In this document: positions 1-14,210 of the stretch, piece after piece
How positions within the stretch are numbered: position 1 is the stretch's first letter
Layout of the letters: each line of letters starts with the position of its first letter
Assembly (NCBI GenBank): GCA_011371465.1
Contig: DRQL01000280.1
Location: 1 to 39,274, forward strand
DNA: 39,274 nucleotides
DNA from: Gammaproteobacteria bacterium
Lineage (GTDB): Bacteria > Pseudomonadota > Gammaproteobacteria > DSM-19610
Direction: 5' to 3'
Made by a program: the position numbers and the translations under genes
Notes under the pieces: model-generated
Told to the model about the DNA's origin: nothing
The model's input: the letters and a program-made list of their open reading frames with translations, nothing else
The model's database searches: none

Positions 1-234
1 AATGCCGAATCGATTAGCCAGTACCTTGAGCAACACCACCTGGACGCGCATCAGGCCGCCGTCTACAAGGGCCTCTACAAGGATGCCGACTGGTACGTAT
101 TGCTGTATGGCATCTACCCGTCCCGCCAGGCCGCCATTGACGCGCGCGCCTCCCTGCCCGCCGCCATCCGCAGGGACCAGCCCTGGCCACGTACCCTGAA
201 AAGCGTGCATAGCGCCATCCGCGCCATCCAGTAA
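1..234 (+). CDS. SPOR-domain protein, C-terminal fragment (DamX-like)
   Basis: The window opens inside a gene whose last 77 codons are read in frame 1, ending at TAA 232-234. The residues resemble the end of a SPOR peptidoglycan-binding domain: a helix with YKGLYKDADWYVLLYG, then YPSRQAAIDARASLP, the usual strand-helix pattern where a glycan-strand-binding protein reads its ligand, followed by a tail with WPRTLKSVHSAI that is typical of DamX C-termini. SPOR proteins bind denuded septal peptidoglycan. The position just before gltB fits the common aroK-aroB-damX-gltB order of gammaproteobacteria, so a DamX-like division protein is the best guess. The N-terminal part, including any membrane anchor, lies outside the window. 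Confidence 0.8.
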   Translation, partial: NAESISQYLEQHHLDAHQAAVYKGLYKDADWYVLLYGIYPSRQAAIDARASLPAAIRRDQPWPRTLKSVHSAIRAIQ

Positions 235-425
235 GCACGGCAGCGATTCCGTATAAAAAACAAGGTTAAACCGCTAAAACACTGGCGAAAAACACGCTTC
301 TCCATTATTCTTTCCGGCCCGTTTTTTGCCGATGGTTACCGCCACTACCGCGCAGGGAGTGGGCGGTGTCGCGCGCGCCGGGGAAATAATTACCTTTATC
401 ATTGAAAGGGTTACAGAGGAAAGAC

Positions 426-5060
<4,635 letters not shown>

Positions 5061-5114
5061 GCACCCTGTGCGCCCGCCAGCAGTAAAACGATTCTAGAAG
5101 GCAAGACACCAGTT

Positions 5115-6566
5115 ATGGGAAAACCAACCGGATTCATGGAATACCCGCGCCGGGAGCGCGGCTACAAACCTGTCGAAGAGCGCATCAAGCACTTTAAAGA
5201 GTTTGTAATCCCGTTAAGCGACCAGGAACTCAGCACCCAGGGTGCGCGTTGCATGGACTGCGGTATCCCCTTCTGCCACCAGGGCTGCCCGGTGAACAAC
5301 ATCATCCCGGACTGGAATGACCTGGTATGGAAGGGCGAATGGGAGCGCGCCATCAAGGTATTGCATTCCACCAACAATTTCCCCGAATTCACCGGCCGCA
5401 TCTGCCCCGCACCCTGCCAGGAAGCCTGCACCCTGAACCTGGAAGGCGAACCGGTCACCATCAAGACCATCGAGTGCGCCATTGTCGACAAGGCCTGGGA
5501 AAACGGCTGGATCAAGCCATTGCCTGCCGCGCACCAGACCGGCAAAAAAGTCGCGGTGGTCGGCTCCGGCCCGGCCGGGATGGCCTGCGCGCAACAACTG
5601 GGACGCGCCGGTCACGAGGTTACCCTGTTCGAAAAAAATGACCGTATCGGCGGCCTGCTGCGCTACGGTATCCCCGATTTTAAAATGGACAAGTGCTACA
5701 TAGACCGGCGCGTCCGGCAGATGGAAGCGGAAGGCGTCACCTTTCGACCGGACTGTAACGTGGGCGCCGATATCAGCACGGAAGAACTGCTGAAAAACTT
5801 CGATGCCGTTGCCCTGACCGGTGGCTCGGAACAGCCTCGTGATCTCCCGGTACCCGGCCGTGAACTGGAAGGCGTCTATTTCGCCATGCAGTTCCTGCCC
5901 CAGCAAAACCGGCGGGACGCCGGTGACACGGTACCCGCGGACCTGTCCATCACGGCCACCGGTAAAAACGTGATCGTCATCGGCGGCGGTGACACCGGCT
6001 CGGACTGTATCGGCACTTCAATCCGCCAGGGTTGCAAGTCGGTCACCCAGCTGGAAATCCTGCCAAAGCCGCCGGAACAGGAAAACAGGGAACTGACCTG
6101 GCCCAACTGGCCCAACAAGATGCGCACCTCCTCTTCACAGGAAGAAGGCGCCAAACGAGACTGGTCCGTGGCCACCAAAGCGTTCATCGGCAACCACGGC
6201 AAAGTGGAAAAAATCCGCTGTGTCCGTGTTGACTGGAGCAAGGACGAACAGGGTGCCTGGCAAATGAAGGAAATCGAGGGCAGCGAGTTTGAACTCGAGG
6301 CCGACCTGATCCTGCTGGCGATGGGTTTTGTTCACCCGGTCCAGGAAGGCCTGCTGAATGACCTGGGCGTTGCCTATGATGAACGTGGCAATGTGAAAGG
6401 CGATACCGAGGGTGAGAACGCGTACCGGACGTCCATCGACAAGGTGTTTGCCGCCGGTGACATGCGGCGTGGGCAGTCGCTGGTGGTCTGGGCGATTCGC
6501 GAAGGCCGGCAGTGTGCGCGGGCGGTTGATGAATTTTTGATGGGATCTTCGGAGTTGCCGCGTTAG
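5115..6566 (+). CDS. gltD: Glutamate synthase (NADPH) small subunit
   Basis: Flavoprotein subunit of glutamate synthase (483 residues). It takes electrons from NADPH through FAD and two 4Fe-4S clusters to the large subunit. Cysteines at 46, 49, 54 and 58 (CMDCGIPFCHQGC) and at 97, 101 and 105 (CPAPCQEAC) are cluster ligands. A GSGPAG dinucleotide motif near residue 150 binds FAD, and a second one, GGGDTGSDC near residue 295, binds NADPH. The C-terminal FAADMRRGQSLVVWAI-type segment is the usual end of the flavin fold. It lies 54 bp after gltB on the same strand and forms the standard gltBD operon. An AGAAGG site lies somewhat far (about 13 bp) from the ATG, but the N-terminal residues match the family, so the start is probably right. 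Confidence 0.97.
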   Translation: MGKPTGFMEYPRRERGYKPVEERIKHFKEFVIPLSDQELSTQGARCMDCGIPFCHQGCPVNNIIPDWNDLVWKGEWERAIKVLHSTNNFPEFTGRICPAPCQEACTLNLEGEPVTIKTIECAIVDKAWENGWIKPLPAAHQTGKKVAVVGSGPAGMACAQQLGRAGHEVTLFEKNDRIGGLLRYGIPDFKMDKCYIDRRVRQMEAEGVTFRPDCNVGADISTEELLKNFDAVALTGGSEQPRDLPVPGRELEGVYFAMQFLPQQNRRDAGDTVPADLSITATGKNVIVIGGGDTGSDCIGTSIRQGCKSVTQLEILPKPPEQENRELTWPNWPNKMRTSSSQEEGAKRDWSVATKAFIGNHGKVEKIRCVRVDWSKDEQGAWQMKEIEGSEFELEADLILLAMGFVHPVQEGLLNDLGVAYDERGNVKGDTEGENAYRTSIDKVFAAGDMRRGQSLVVWAIREGRQCARAVDEFLMGSSELPR

Positions 6567-6625
6567 TAACGCCTTGCGTCTGAAACGTGCGCTCTTTTAC
6601 ACCTGGGCAAGGGTTGTTCTGTCTG

Positions 6626-6780
6626 CTTTTCCAGCCGAAGGTTTGCCCGCTGCGCGGGTGCCCTGCGCTTCTCGACATTTTGCGCGCTCGCTGAACTCGC
6701 GAATCTTCGATTCGCTCAGACAGACGCTCGCTCTATCGCAAAATGTCTGCGATGCTCGGCTGCACCTACGGCTTGAAAAG
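6626..6780 (+). repeat. Nested palindromic intergenic element, copy A
   Basis: Four nested layers are visible. Outer arms 6626-6641 and 6765-6780 are complementary at 14 of 16 positions. Inside lies a shell shared with copy B: a 33-nt left block (6642-6674, from TTTGCCCGCTGCG to GCGCTTCTCG) and an 18-nt right block (6747-6764, CTGCGATGCTCGGCTGCA). Next is an 11-bp stem, GACATTTTGCG (6674-6684) with CGCAAAATGTC (6737-6747). Innermost is a 7-bp hairpin GCGAATC-TTC-GATTCGC (6699-6715) set between AACTC and GCTCAGACAG. I recall similar CTGCGCTTCTCG / CTGCGATGCTCGG blocks in intergenic DNA of many beta- and gammaproteobacteria, but know no agreed name. Confidence 0.8.
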
Positions 6781-6922
6781 CAACGACCACAACCCTCAAC
6801 CAACCATTTGGCGCGAATGAACAATCACACCCGACAAAACCCGAACGAAGCCGCTCACTGTTGCCCCTGGCTACAGCGATCCACTCGAAACTTTCCGGGT
6901 TTCACGGGCGCATGAATGCCCA

Positions 6923-7119
6923 GCTTGTCCGGGTAGTGCTTTCACGCCCGTTGATGCAGCCGAGCATCGCAGCACAAAACGGAAGAAGCCAGCCAACTGT
7001 CTGAGCAGACCGCGTTTTTTGCGGTCTGTGAGTTTTGGCAGGCGCCGTTTTGTGCGAGAAGCGCAGGGCACCCGCGCAGCGGGCAAATCATCGGGCGTGA
7101 AAGCACTATCCGGACAAGC
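6923..7119 (-). repeat. Nested palindromic intergenic element, copy B (inverted)
   Basis: This element has the same plan as copy A but the opposite orientation. Outer arms 6923-6950 and 7092-7119 are inverted repeats matching at 27 of 28 positions and share no sequence with the arms of copy A. The 18-nt block at 6955-6972 and the 33-nt block at 7055-7087 are exact reverse complements of the shell blocks of copy A. The next stem is GCACAAAACGG (6972-6982) with CCGTTTTGTGC (7045-7055). The innermost hairpin is CAGACCGC (7006-7013) with GCGGTCTG (7021-7028), loop GTTTTTT. Stem sequences differ from copy A while pairing is kept. Confidence 0.85.
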
Positions 7120-7168
7120 AAACCAGTCCTGTAGAATTCACCCTGACAACCGGGTTTAATACACCACC

Positions 7169-8233
7169 ATGACCAAATTGAAAAATGACCGTTTTCTGAG
7201 AGCCCTGCTACGCCAGCCCGTCGATGTCACGCCCGTATGGATGATGCGCCAGGCCGGCCGTTACCTGCCCGAATACCGGGAAACCCGTAAAAAGGCCGGC
7301 AGCTTCATGGACCTGTGCACCAACCCGGAACTGGCCTGCGAAGTCACGCTGCAGCCGCTGGAACGCTTTCCGCTCGACGCCGCCATCCTGTTCTCAGACA
7401 TCCTGACCATCCCCGACGCCATGGGACTGGGGCTGTATTTTGCCGAAGGCGAAGGGCCGCGTTTCGAACGCCCGATCCGGGACGAAAAACAGATCGAAGC
7501 GCTGGGTGTTCCCGACCCGGAAAGCGAACTGCGCTACGTCATGGACGCCGTGCGCACCATCCGCCGCGAACTGGACGGACGGGTACCCCTGATCGGCTTT
7601 TCCGGTAGTCCCTGGACGCTGGCAACCTACATGGTGGAAGGCTCCTCCAGCAAGGACTTCCCCACCATCAAGGCCATGCTGTACGAACGCCCGGAGCTGC
7701 TGGACAAATTACTGGATACCGTTTCCCGATCCGTGGCGCTCTACCTGAACGCCCAGATCGAAGCGGGCGCCCAGACGGTCATGATTTTCGACACCTGGGG
7801 CGGCGCACTGACCCCGGCGGACTACTGCCGCTTTTCACTGCAACCCATGGAACGCATCATCCGCTCACTGAAACGCGAAAATGACGGCCGCAAGGTGCCG
7901 GTCATCCTGTTCACCAAAAACGGCGGGCAATGGCTGGAAGCCATGACCGACACCGGCGCCGATGCACTGGGACTGGACTGGACCACGGACCTGGCCGACG
8001 CCCGGCGCCGGGTCGGCGACCAGGTTGCCCTGCAGGGTAACCTCGATCCGTCCGTACTGTACGCGTCACCGGACACCATTCGTGCACAGGTTGCAAAGGT
8101 GCTGGCCAGTTTCGGTAAGGGAGACGGGCACGTCTTCAACCTGGGACACGGCATTCACCCTGGCATCAACCCCGAGCACGCCGGCGCCATGATCGAAGCC
8201 GTGCACGACCTCAGCCGCGAGTACCACCCGTAG
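7169..8233 (+). CDS. hemE: Uroporphyrinogen decarboxylase
   Basis: Cytoplasmic haem-pathway enzyme that removes the four acetate carboxyls of uroporphyrinogen III to give coproporphyrinogen III. It has 354 residues, full length. The family signature WMMRQAGRYLPEYR is at about residues 24-37 and carries the substrate-binding arginines; FSGSPWTLATYMVEG, FDTWGGALTP and the C-terminal LGHGIHPGINPEHA motif are all present. The ATG at 7169 places the signature where it belongs. It follows gltBD as in Pseudomonas-type genomes but is separated from it by 600 bp of repeat DNA, so it probably has its own promoter. Confidence 0.98.
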   Translation: MTKLKNDRFLRALLRQPVDVTPVWMMRQAGRYLPEYRETRKKAGSFMDLCTNPELACEVTLQPLERFPLDAAILFSDILTIPDAMGLGLYFAEGEGPRFERPIRDEKQIEALGVPDPESELRYVMDAVRTIRRELDGRVPLIGFSGSPWTLATYMVEGSSSKDFPTIKAMLYERPELLDKLLDTVSRSVALYLNAQIEAGAQTVMIFDTWGGALTPADYCRFSLQPMERIIRSLKRENDGRKVPVILFTKNGGQWLEAMTDTGADALGLDWTTDLADARRRVGDQVALQGNLDPSVLYASPDTIRAQVAKVLASFGKGDGHVFNLGHGIHPGINPEHAGAMIEAVHDLSREYHP

Positions 8234-8307
8234 GAACGGTCCCCTGACCACGAAAACCGGTATTCCTCCAGCAAACACCCTGATAAGTGACCGGCCCGTA
8301 TCCGGGT

Positions 8308-9186
8308 TCAGCGCACTTCGCTTAACAACGATTCCATCATACCCTGCGCCTGGGAAAGATAACCCCCGCCGAACAGGTTGAAGTGGTTCAGCACGTGGTA
8401 GAGGTTGTACAGGGTTCTGCGCAACGGATAGCCATCTTCCAGCGGCCAGGCATTTTGGTAGGCGGCGTAGAAATCCCGGCTGAACCCCCCGAATAATTCA
8501 GTCATCGCCAGGTCGGCTTCGCGGTCACCGAAGTAGACGGCAGGATCAAAGATGGTTGGCCGACCATCGCGTGTATACGCGTAGTTACCGGACCACAGGT
8601 CACCGTGCAGCAGCGACGGCTGCGGGTCGTGCCCATCCAGCAGGGCCGGCAACTGTGCCAGCAGCTGCTCGCCGGTATCAAGGCTTCGCGCCGGCGCCCC
8701 GTTACGCGCAGCCAAACGCAACTGAAAGGCCAGCCGGTGCTCGCGCCAGAAAGTCAGCCAGTCCGTCTCCGGCGTATTGACCTGCGCTGTCGAACCGATG
8801 GTGTTGTCGCGGTGCCAGCCGAAACGGGTCGACCCGACCCTGTGAATAGCGGCCAGTCCCTCGGCCAGCGCGGTTGCGCTGCCGGACCCGCCGGTTTCCA
8901 GGTACTCCATCACCAACCAGGCCTGCCGTCCATCCTGCCCGTGACACAGTGGACGTGGAATACACAGTGCGTCTGCCTTGCGCAGCGCTTCCAGCCCTTC
9001 CGCCTCGGCTGCAAACATATCGAGCCGGTCCGCGCTATTCAGTTTTACGAACCAGGCATGTGACCCGGAGTGGACGCGGCAGGACTGGTTGATAGAACCA
9101 CCGCCAACCGACCGGGGCGTGGAAAGCGGTACCGGTTCACCCAGCACCTCCTGCAGTTGCTTTTCAATGGCTTGCCAGACAGACAC
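8308..9186 (-). CDS. Fructosamine kinase family protein
   Basis: 292 residues of the fructosamine-3-kinase/ketosamine-kinase family, which phosphorylates sugars attached to amines as a protein-deglycation step; the bacterial substrate is often unknown. The N-terminal part carries a glycine-rich loop (VGGGSINQSC) and the ATP-binding lysine in AWFVKLN; then come the hinge VMEYLETGG, the catalytic HGDLWSGN loop and the metal-binding FDPAVYFGDREADLAM. These are the expected APH-like kinase landmarks in order. Translation most likely starts at GTG 9186, giving MSVWQAIEKQL. It lies 87 bp after the HNH gene on the same strand, so the two may be co-transcribed. Confidence 0.9.
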   Translation of the reverse strand: MSVWQAIEKQLQEVLGEPVPLSTPRSVGGGSINQSCRVHSGSHAWFVKLNSADRLDMFAAEAEGLEALRKADALCIPRPLCHGQDGRQAWLVMEYLETGGSGSATALAEGLAAIHRVGSTRFGWHRDNTIGSTAQVNTPETDWLTFWREHRLAFQLRLAARNGAPARSLDTGEQLLAQLPALLDGHDPQPSLLHGDLWSGNYAYTRDGRPTIFDPAVYFGDREADLAMTELFGGFSRDFYAAYQNAWPLEDGYPLRRTLYNLYHVLNHFNLFGGGYLSQAQGMMESLLSEVR

Positions 9187-9273
9187 CTGTTCACCGTTAT
9201 CAACCGGGCGGGCCGCACGCCATGCAGCCTGGCCCGCGGGAGTAACTTGCAGACCGCGAACAGCGGGCGGAAT

Positions 9274-9873
9274 TCAGGCCAGCAGTTTCAGGCGCGCGTG
9301 CATCAGGCTGCGACGCGGAAAATGCGCCCTGAGAAATTCCATCTGGTCCGCCAGCACGCGTTTGCCCTGCAGGTAGATGTACTCGGCGTGCGTCGGGGTG
9401 AAAGGCACCGCCAGCAGTTCCATGTGCGCCTGCTCCGGGCTGCGGCCGGCCTTGTGGTTGTTGCAGCGCCGGCAGGCCGTCACCACGTTGGTCCAGACAT
9501 CCTGCCCGTTCTGGCTGATTGGCGTGACATGATCGCGCGACAGGTCGCGGCTCTGGAAGCGATCCCCGCAGTACATGCACAGGTGGGCGTCACGCTTGAA
9601 CAGGGCCGGGTTGTTGAGCGGAGGGACATAGCGATCACGGTTCCTGATCAGTACCTTGTTACTGCCGTAGGTCGCGATAATGGAGTTGACGTCGATACGG
9701 CTCTGGCGCCCGGTCAGGGCACAGATACCGCCGTGCACTCGGTACAACAGGCTGCCGCAGCTGTACGCCACCTGGTCCAGGTGGTACAGGCGCACCGCTT
9801 CCTGGTAATTGATCCATTCCAGCGGCATGCCGGACGCATCGGTACGCAGGACCTGTTGATGCAAATCGTACAC
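9274..9873 (-). CDS. HNH endonuclease family protein
   Basis: 199 residues. The C-terminal half is an HNH nuclease domain: CMYCGDRF, then the active-site strand LSRDHVTPISQNGQDVWTN, then ACRRCNNHKAGRSP, i.e. two CxxC zinc-knuckle pairs around the catalytic histidine. The N-terminal half (VLRTDASGMPLEWINYQEAVRLY) is the domain that usually precedes this HNH subtype in proteobacterial chromosomes; its role is not established. The start is GTG 9873, supported by a strong GGGAGG six bases upstream. No methylase, integrase or phage gene is nearby, so a restriction or homing role is not suggested by context. It is probably transcribed with the downstream kinase-like gene. Confidence 0.88.
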   Translation of the reverse strand: MYDLHQQVLRTDASGMPLEWINYQEAVRLYHLDQVAYSCGSLLYRVHGGICALTGRQSRIDVNSIIATYGSNKVLIRNRDRYVPPLNNPALFKRDAHLCMYCGDRFQSRDLSRDHVTPISQNGQDVWTNVVTACRRCNNHKAGRSPEQAHMELLAVPFTPTHAEYIYLQGKRVLADQMEFLRAHFPRRSLMHARLKLLA

Positions 9874-10116
9874 GTTAGGCCTCCCAATACACGGGTTTGT
9901 CCATTTATCCCAAATAATCCTCGGGTTGTAAACAGTCAGACAGCTGGATTCCCGATTTTGTCACCTTTTGCGGACATTTCATCACTGCCTGGAATCCGCT
10001 ATCATGCCGCCTTTTGCGGGTTTCAGCCCCTTTACGGGCCTGAACCGGCCCGGATTGACTAAAAGCTGCGGCCGCACCGAGCGAGCGGCGGCCGGATTGC
10101 GCTGGAGAATCTACAG

Positions 10117-11250
10117 ATGCCGATACGTTTGGGCGTGCCCAAAGAAATCGAACCGGGTGAACGCCGGGTAGCGCTGGTACCCTCTGTCGCCGAACGCTTT
10201 CACCGGCTGGGCGTGGAAGTGCTGCTGGAAACCGGCGCCGGTACCGGCAGTTATCACCCGGACAGCAGCTACGAGCAGGTCACGGTCGTCGACAGTGCCA
10301 GCGAGCTGTACCGGCAGGCGGACCTGATCCTCAAGATCCAGCCGCCCACAGAAGCCGAAATCGAACAGATCCGCGCAGGCGCTACCATCGCCGGCATGAT
10401 GCAGCCCTACCGCTACCCGGAACGGGTACGGCTGTTGCGCGATCGCAAAATACTCGCCTTCGGCATGGAACTGGTGCCCCGCATCTCCCGCGCCCAGAGC
10501 ATGGATGTATTGTCTTCCCAGGCCTCGATCGCGGGCTACAAGGCCGTGCTGATGGCCGCCAACCGCTACGGCGGATTCTTTCCCATGCTGACCACCGCGG
10601 CCGGCACCATCCGTCCGGCAAAGGTGCTGGTCATCGGGGCCGGGGTTGCCGGCCTGCAGGCCATCGCTACAGCCAAGCGACTGGGCGCCATGGTCGAGGG
10701 CTACGACGTGCGCGGCGCCACCCGGGAACAGGTCGAATCACTGGGTGCCAAGTTCGTCGATACCGGCGTTTCCGCCGACGGCGCGGGGGGCTACGCCCGC
10801 GAGTTGACCGAGGAAGAGAAACAGCAGCAGCAGAGCGTGCTGGAAAAACACATCGCCGCAGCCGATGTAGTCGTCACGACGGCGGCCATTCCCGGCCGGC
10901 CGTCACCGAAGATCATCAGCAAGACCATTGTCGAAGAGATGAAACCGGGCGCGGTCATTATCGATCTGGCGGCAGAAGGCGGCGGCAACTGCGAAGTGAC
11001 CGAAGCCGGCAAACAGGTCAACCACCAGGATGTCATCGTCTACGGCCCGCTGAATGTACCCAGTGAGCTGCCGGTACACGCGTCCGAGATGTATGCCCGG
11101 AACCTGCTCAATTTCCTCACCCCCATGATCGAGGACGGCGAGTTCAAACCGGACTGGGACGATGAAGTCATTGCCGACAGCACCCTGACCCGGGACGGGG
11201 AGATCAAACACGCGGCGACCCGCGAACAGGTCGAGGGATCAGCATCATGA
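10117..11250 (+). CDS. pntAA: NAD(P) transhydrogenase alpha subunit, part 1 (domain I)
   Basis: 377 residues forming the NAD(H)-binding domain I of proton-translocating transhydrogenase. It starts MPIRLGVPKEIEPGERRVAL as in the alanine dehydrogenase/PNT family, has the mobile-loop region and the nucleotide motif VLVIGAGVAGLQAIATAKRLGA at about residues 170-190, then the AAIPGRPSPKIISKTIVEEMKPG segment. It ends before the membrane region, so this organism has the three-polypeptide form known from Rhodospirillum rubrum rather than the fused E. coli PntA. The stop overlaps the pntAB start (ATGA at 11247-11250), showing translational coupling. The enzyme couples the proton gradient to NADPH formation at the inner membrane. 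Confidence 0.97.
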   Translation: MPIRLGVPKEIEPGERRVALVPSVAERFHRLGVEVLLETGAGTGSYHPDSSYEQVTVVDSASELYRQADLILKIQPPTEAEIEQIRAGATIAGMMQPYRYPERVRLLRDRKILAFGMELVPRISRAQSMDVLSSQASIAGYKAVLMAANRYGGFFPMLTTAAGTIRPAKVLVIGAGVAGLQAIATAKRLGAMVEGYDVRGATREQVESLGAKFVDTGVSADGAGGYARELTEEEKQQQQSVLEKHIAAADVVVTTAAIPGRPSPKIISKTIVEEMKPGAVIIDLAAEGGGNCEVTEAGKQVNHQDVIVYGPLNVPSELPVHASEMYARNLLNFLTPMIEDGEFKPDWDDEVIADSTLTRDGEIKHAATREQVEGSAS

Positions 11251-11537
11251 TCGAAGGTTTCACTGCGCTGTATATCTTCATGCTGGCCGGTTTTACCGGT
11301 TACGAAATCATTTCCCGGGTACCGGTCATCCTGCACACCCCGCTGATGTCCGGTTCCAACTTCGTGCACGGCATCGTACTGGTCGGTGCAATGGTCGCGC
11401 TGGGACACGCCGAAACGGACATGGAGGTGCTGGTCGGCTTCATCGGTGTGCTGCTGGGCGCCGGCAACGCGGTGGGCGGCTACGTGGTCACCGAACGCAT
11501 GCTGGAAATGTTCAAGAGCAGCAAGGAGGCCGGATAA
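11247..11537 (+). CDS. pntAB: NAD(P) transhydrogenase alpha subunit, part 2 (membrane segment)
   Basis: A 96-residue hydrophobic subunit that supplies the first helices of membrane domain II. The segments ALYIFMLAGFTGYEIISRV, FVHGIVLVGAMVALGHA and VLVGFIGVLLGAGNAVGGYVV are membrane-spanning. The Gly-rich third helix and the GYEIISRVP loop are conserved in the family. It sits between pntAA (4-bp overlap) and pntB (start immediately after the stop), so the three are translated together. It is slightly shorter than the 139-residue R. rubrum protein but contains the conserved core. Confidence 0.95.
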   Translation: MIEGFTALYIFMLAGFTGYEIISRVPVILHTPLMSGSNFVHGIVLVGAMVALGHAETDMEVLVGFIGVLLGAGNAVGGYVVTERMLEMFKSSKEAG

Positions 11538-12911
<1,374 letters not shown>

Positions 12912-12960
12912 CCCGCATTTCTCACCGACTTCCTGCTGCGGCGGCGCCAGACTGTAAAAG

Positions 12961-12986
12961 ATTGCCGCGCTACGCTCGCAATGACG
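12961..12986 (+). repeat. Short ATGACG-tailed hairpin repeat
   Basis: ATTGC (12961-12965) and GCAAT (12978-12982) pair around CGCGCTACGCTC, followed by GACG. The string resembles the dispersed ATTGCCGCGC..GCTCGCAATGACG repeats common between proteobacterial genes. It sits between the convergent pntB and ppk2 genes. Two more hairpins ending in ATGACG occur at 14100-14120 and 39153-39177. Confidence 0.55.
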
Positions 12987-13004
12987 CTGGACCTGCCAAA
13001 CCCC

Positions 13005-13994
13005 TCAGGCCAGGAACTTCCCGCTGCGCAGGCGCTGTGCCTCCATTTTTTCCAGCTCCCGGGCTCCCGAGATCACCACGTTCGGATCGGGGACGAAATC
13101 CAGTTCCTCGTCGAGGCGCTGGTAGGGAACGGAGTTCAGGATCACCTTCATGGCGTTCAGCCGGGCCTGGTGCTTGTCGTTGGAGCGGATGATCTTCCAG
13201 GGCGCATGCGTAGTATGGGTTTTCTTGAGCATCTCGTATTTCACGTTGGTGAAATCATCCCACCGCTCCTGGGCCTGCAGGTCCACCTCGCTCAGTTTCC
13301 ACTGGCGTAACGGATCCGTCTTGCGCCGTTCGAAACGCCGGTCCTGTTCTTCCTTGGTGACACTGAAATAGAGCTTGATGAGAATCGTCCCCTGGCGCAC
13401 CAGGTCCTTTTCGAACCCGCTTACGCCGCGCATGAAATTCTTGTATTCCTTGTCGCTGCAAAACCCGAATACCGGCTCTACCATTGCCCGGTTGTACCAG
13501 CTGCGGTCAAACAACACGACTTCGCCACCGCGCGGAAACTGCTGGATATATTTCTGGAAATACCACTGGGTCTTCTCATGTTCGGTAGGTTTCGCCAGTG
13601 CCACCACGCGGTAATGCTTTTCGTTCATGTAACGGGTAACGCGGCGAATGGTGCCTCCCTTGCCCGCGGCATCCCGCCCCTCGAACAGGATAATCATGCG
13701 GGTCCCGCTTTCTTCCAGGTATTGCTGCATCCGGATCAGCTCGGCCTGGAACGGTTTGAGTTCTTCCTCGCGCAGAAAACGGCGTAATGCTTTCTTCTTC
13801 ATCGCCTTGAGGCTCATTTCCTGCGGTTCCGGTTCCGCTTCCAGCTCCCGCTCCAGCGCATCCACTTCCTGCTCCAGCTCCTGCTGCAGGCCAGCCTGCC
13901 GGAGCCGGTTGTCCCGCATTGTCGGCAACTGTTCGATATTGTCGGGCACGGCCTCGAGTTGCGGGGACTCTGAATCTGGCTGATTTTCAATCAT
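13005..13994 (-). CDS. ppk2: Polyphosphate kinase 2 family protein (first of a pair)
   Basis: 329 residues of the PPK2 family, cytoplasmic enzymes that transfer phosphate between polyphosphate and nucleotides. An acidic, coiled-coil-like N-terminal extension (residues 1-80, Glu-rich) precedes the kinase core. Walker A FEGRDAAGKGG lies at about 104-114, the Walker B/lid region LFDRSWYNRAMVEPVFGFC at 161-179, and the conserved ERRKTDPLRQWKLSEVDLQAQERW further on. A single-domain protein with this layout resembles class I PPK2 (ADP or GDP phosphorylation), but class cannot be fixed by eye. The start ATG 13994 gives MIENQPDSES. A paralogue lies 216 bp upstream on the same strand. Confidence 0.92.
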   Translation of the reverse strand: MIENQPDSESPQLEAVPDNIEQLPTMRDNRLRQAGLQQELEQEVDALERELEAEPEPQEMSLKAMKKKALRRFLREEELKPFQAELIRMQQYLEESGTRMIILFEGRDAAGKGGTIRRVTRYMNEKHYRVVALAKPTEHEKTQWYFQKYIQQFPRGGEVVLFDRSWYNRAMVEPVFGFCSDKEYKNFMRGVSGFEKDLVRQGTILIKLYFSVTKEEQDRRFERRKTDPLRQWKLSEVDLQAQERWDDFTNVKYEMLKKTHTTHAPWKIIRSNDKHQARLNAMKVILNSVPYQRLDEELDFVPDPNVVISGARELEKMEAQRLRSGKFLA

Positions 13995-14099
13995 ATGGAC
14001 ACCTGCTCGTATCTAAGGCCCCGGGTGGCATACACACGGGACAGTGGCTGGACGGAACGCGCTGTCAGGGAAACTCTGGTTAACCGGCTTTCCGCCACT

Positions 14100-14120
14100 C
14101 CGGCCTATGCCGGTATGACG
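14100..14120 (+). repeat. Short ATGACG-tailed hairpin repeat
   Basis: CCGGC (14100-14104), loop CTAT, GCCGG (14109-14113), then TATGACG. It has the form of the CCGG-stem repeats with an ATGACG tail found in many proteobacterial intergenic regions. It lies in the 216-bp space between the two ppk2 genes, where I see no gene or clear promoter. Confidence 0.5.
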
Positions 14121-14210
14121 AACCAGGCAGACATTCCCTGCATAAAAGCCTACCAGTGCTGCGACGGCAAGGCATTGACCCAGATCAGCCCGCCTGCCGG
14201 CAGCGGGAAC

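Larger units (their letters stand above)
6567..7168. other. 602-bp gene-free stretch between gltD and hemE
   Basis: No open frame here looks coding; the short frames have no family resemblance and lie over palindromes. The stretch is dominated by two related nested inverted-repeat elements in opposite orientation (annotated separately at 6626-6780 and 6923-7119). The 140 bp between them (6781-6922) holds nothing I recognise. The hemE promoter must lie at the right end or within the second element; a TAGAAT hexamer at 7131-7136 is a possible -10 but no good -35 pairs with it. Confidence 0.75.

Noticed and set aside
6574..7086. Small open frames in the gltD-hemE gap
   Set aside because: They run across palindromic repeat elements, which create frames on both strands; no ribosome sites or family features.
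9274..9873. HNH gene as part of a restriction or phage-defence system
   Set aside because: No methyltransferase, specificity subunit, integrase or other defence gene lies nearby; the neighbours are a kinase-like gene and pnt.
10020..10050. Imperfect hairpin before pntAA as a riboswitch or attenuator
   Set aside because: The stem has an internal mismatch, only eight pairs, and no match to any known riboswitch core.
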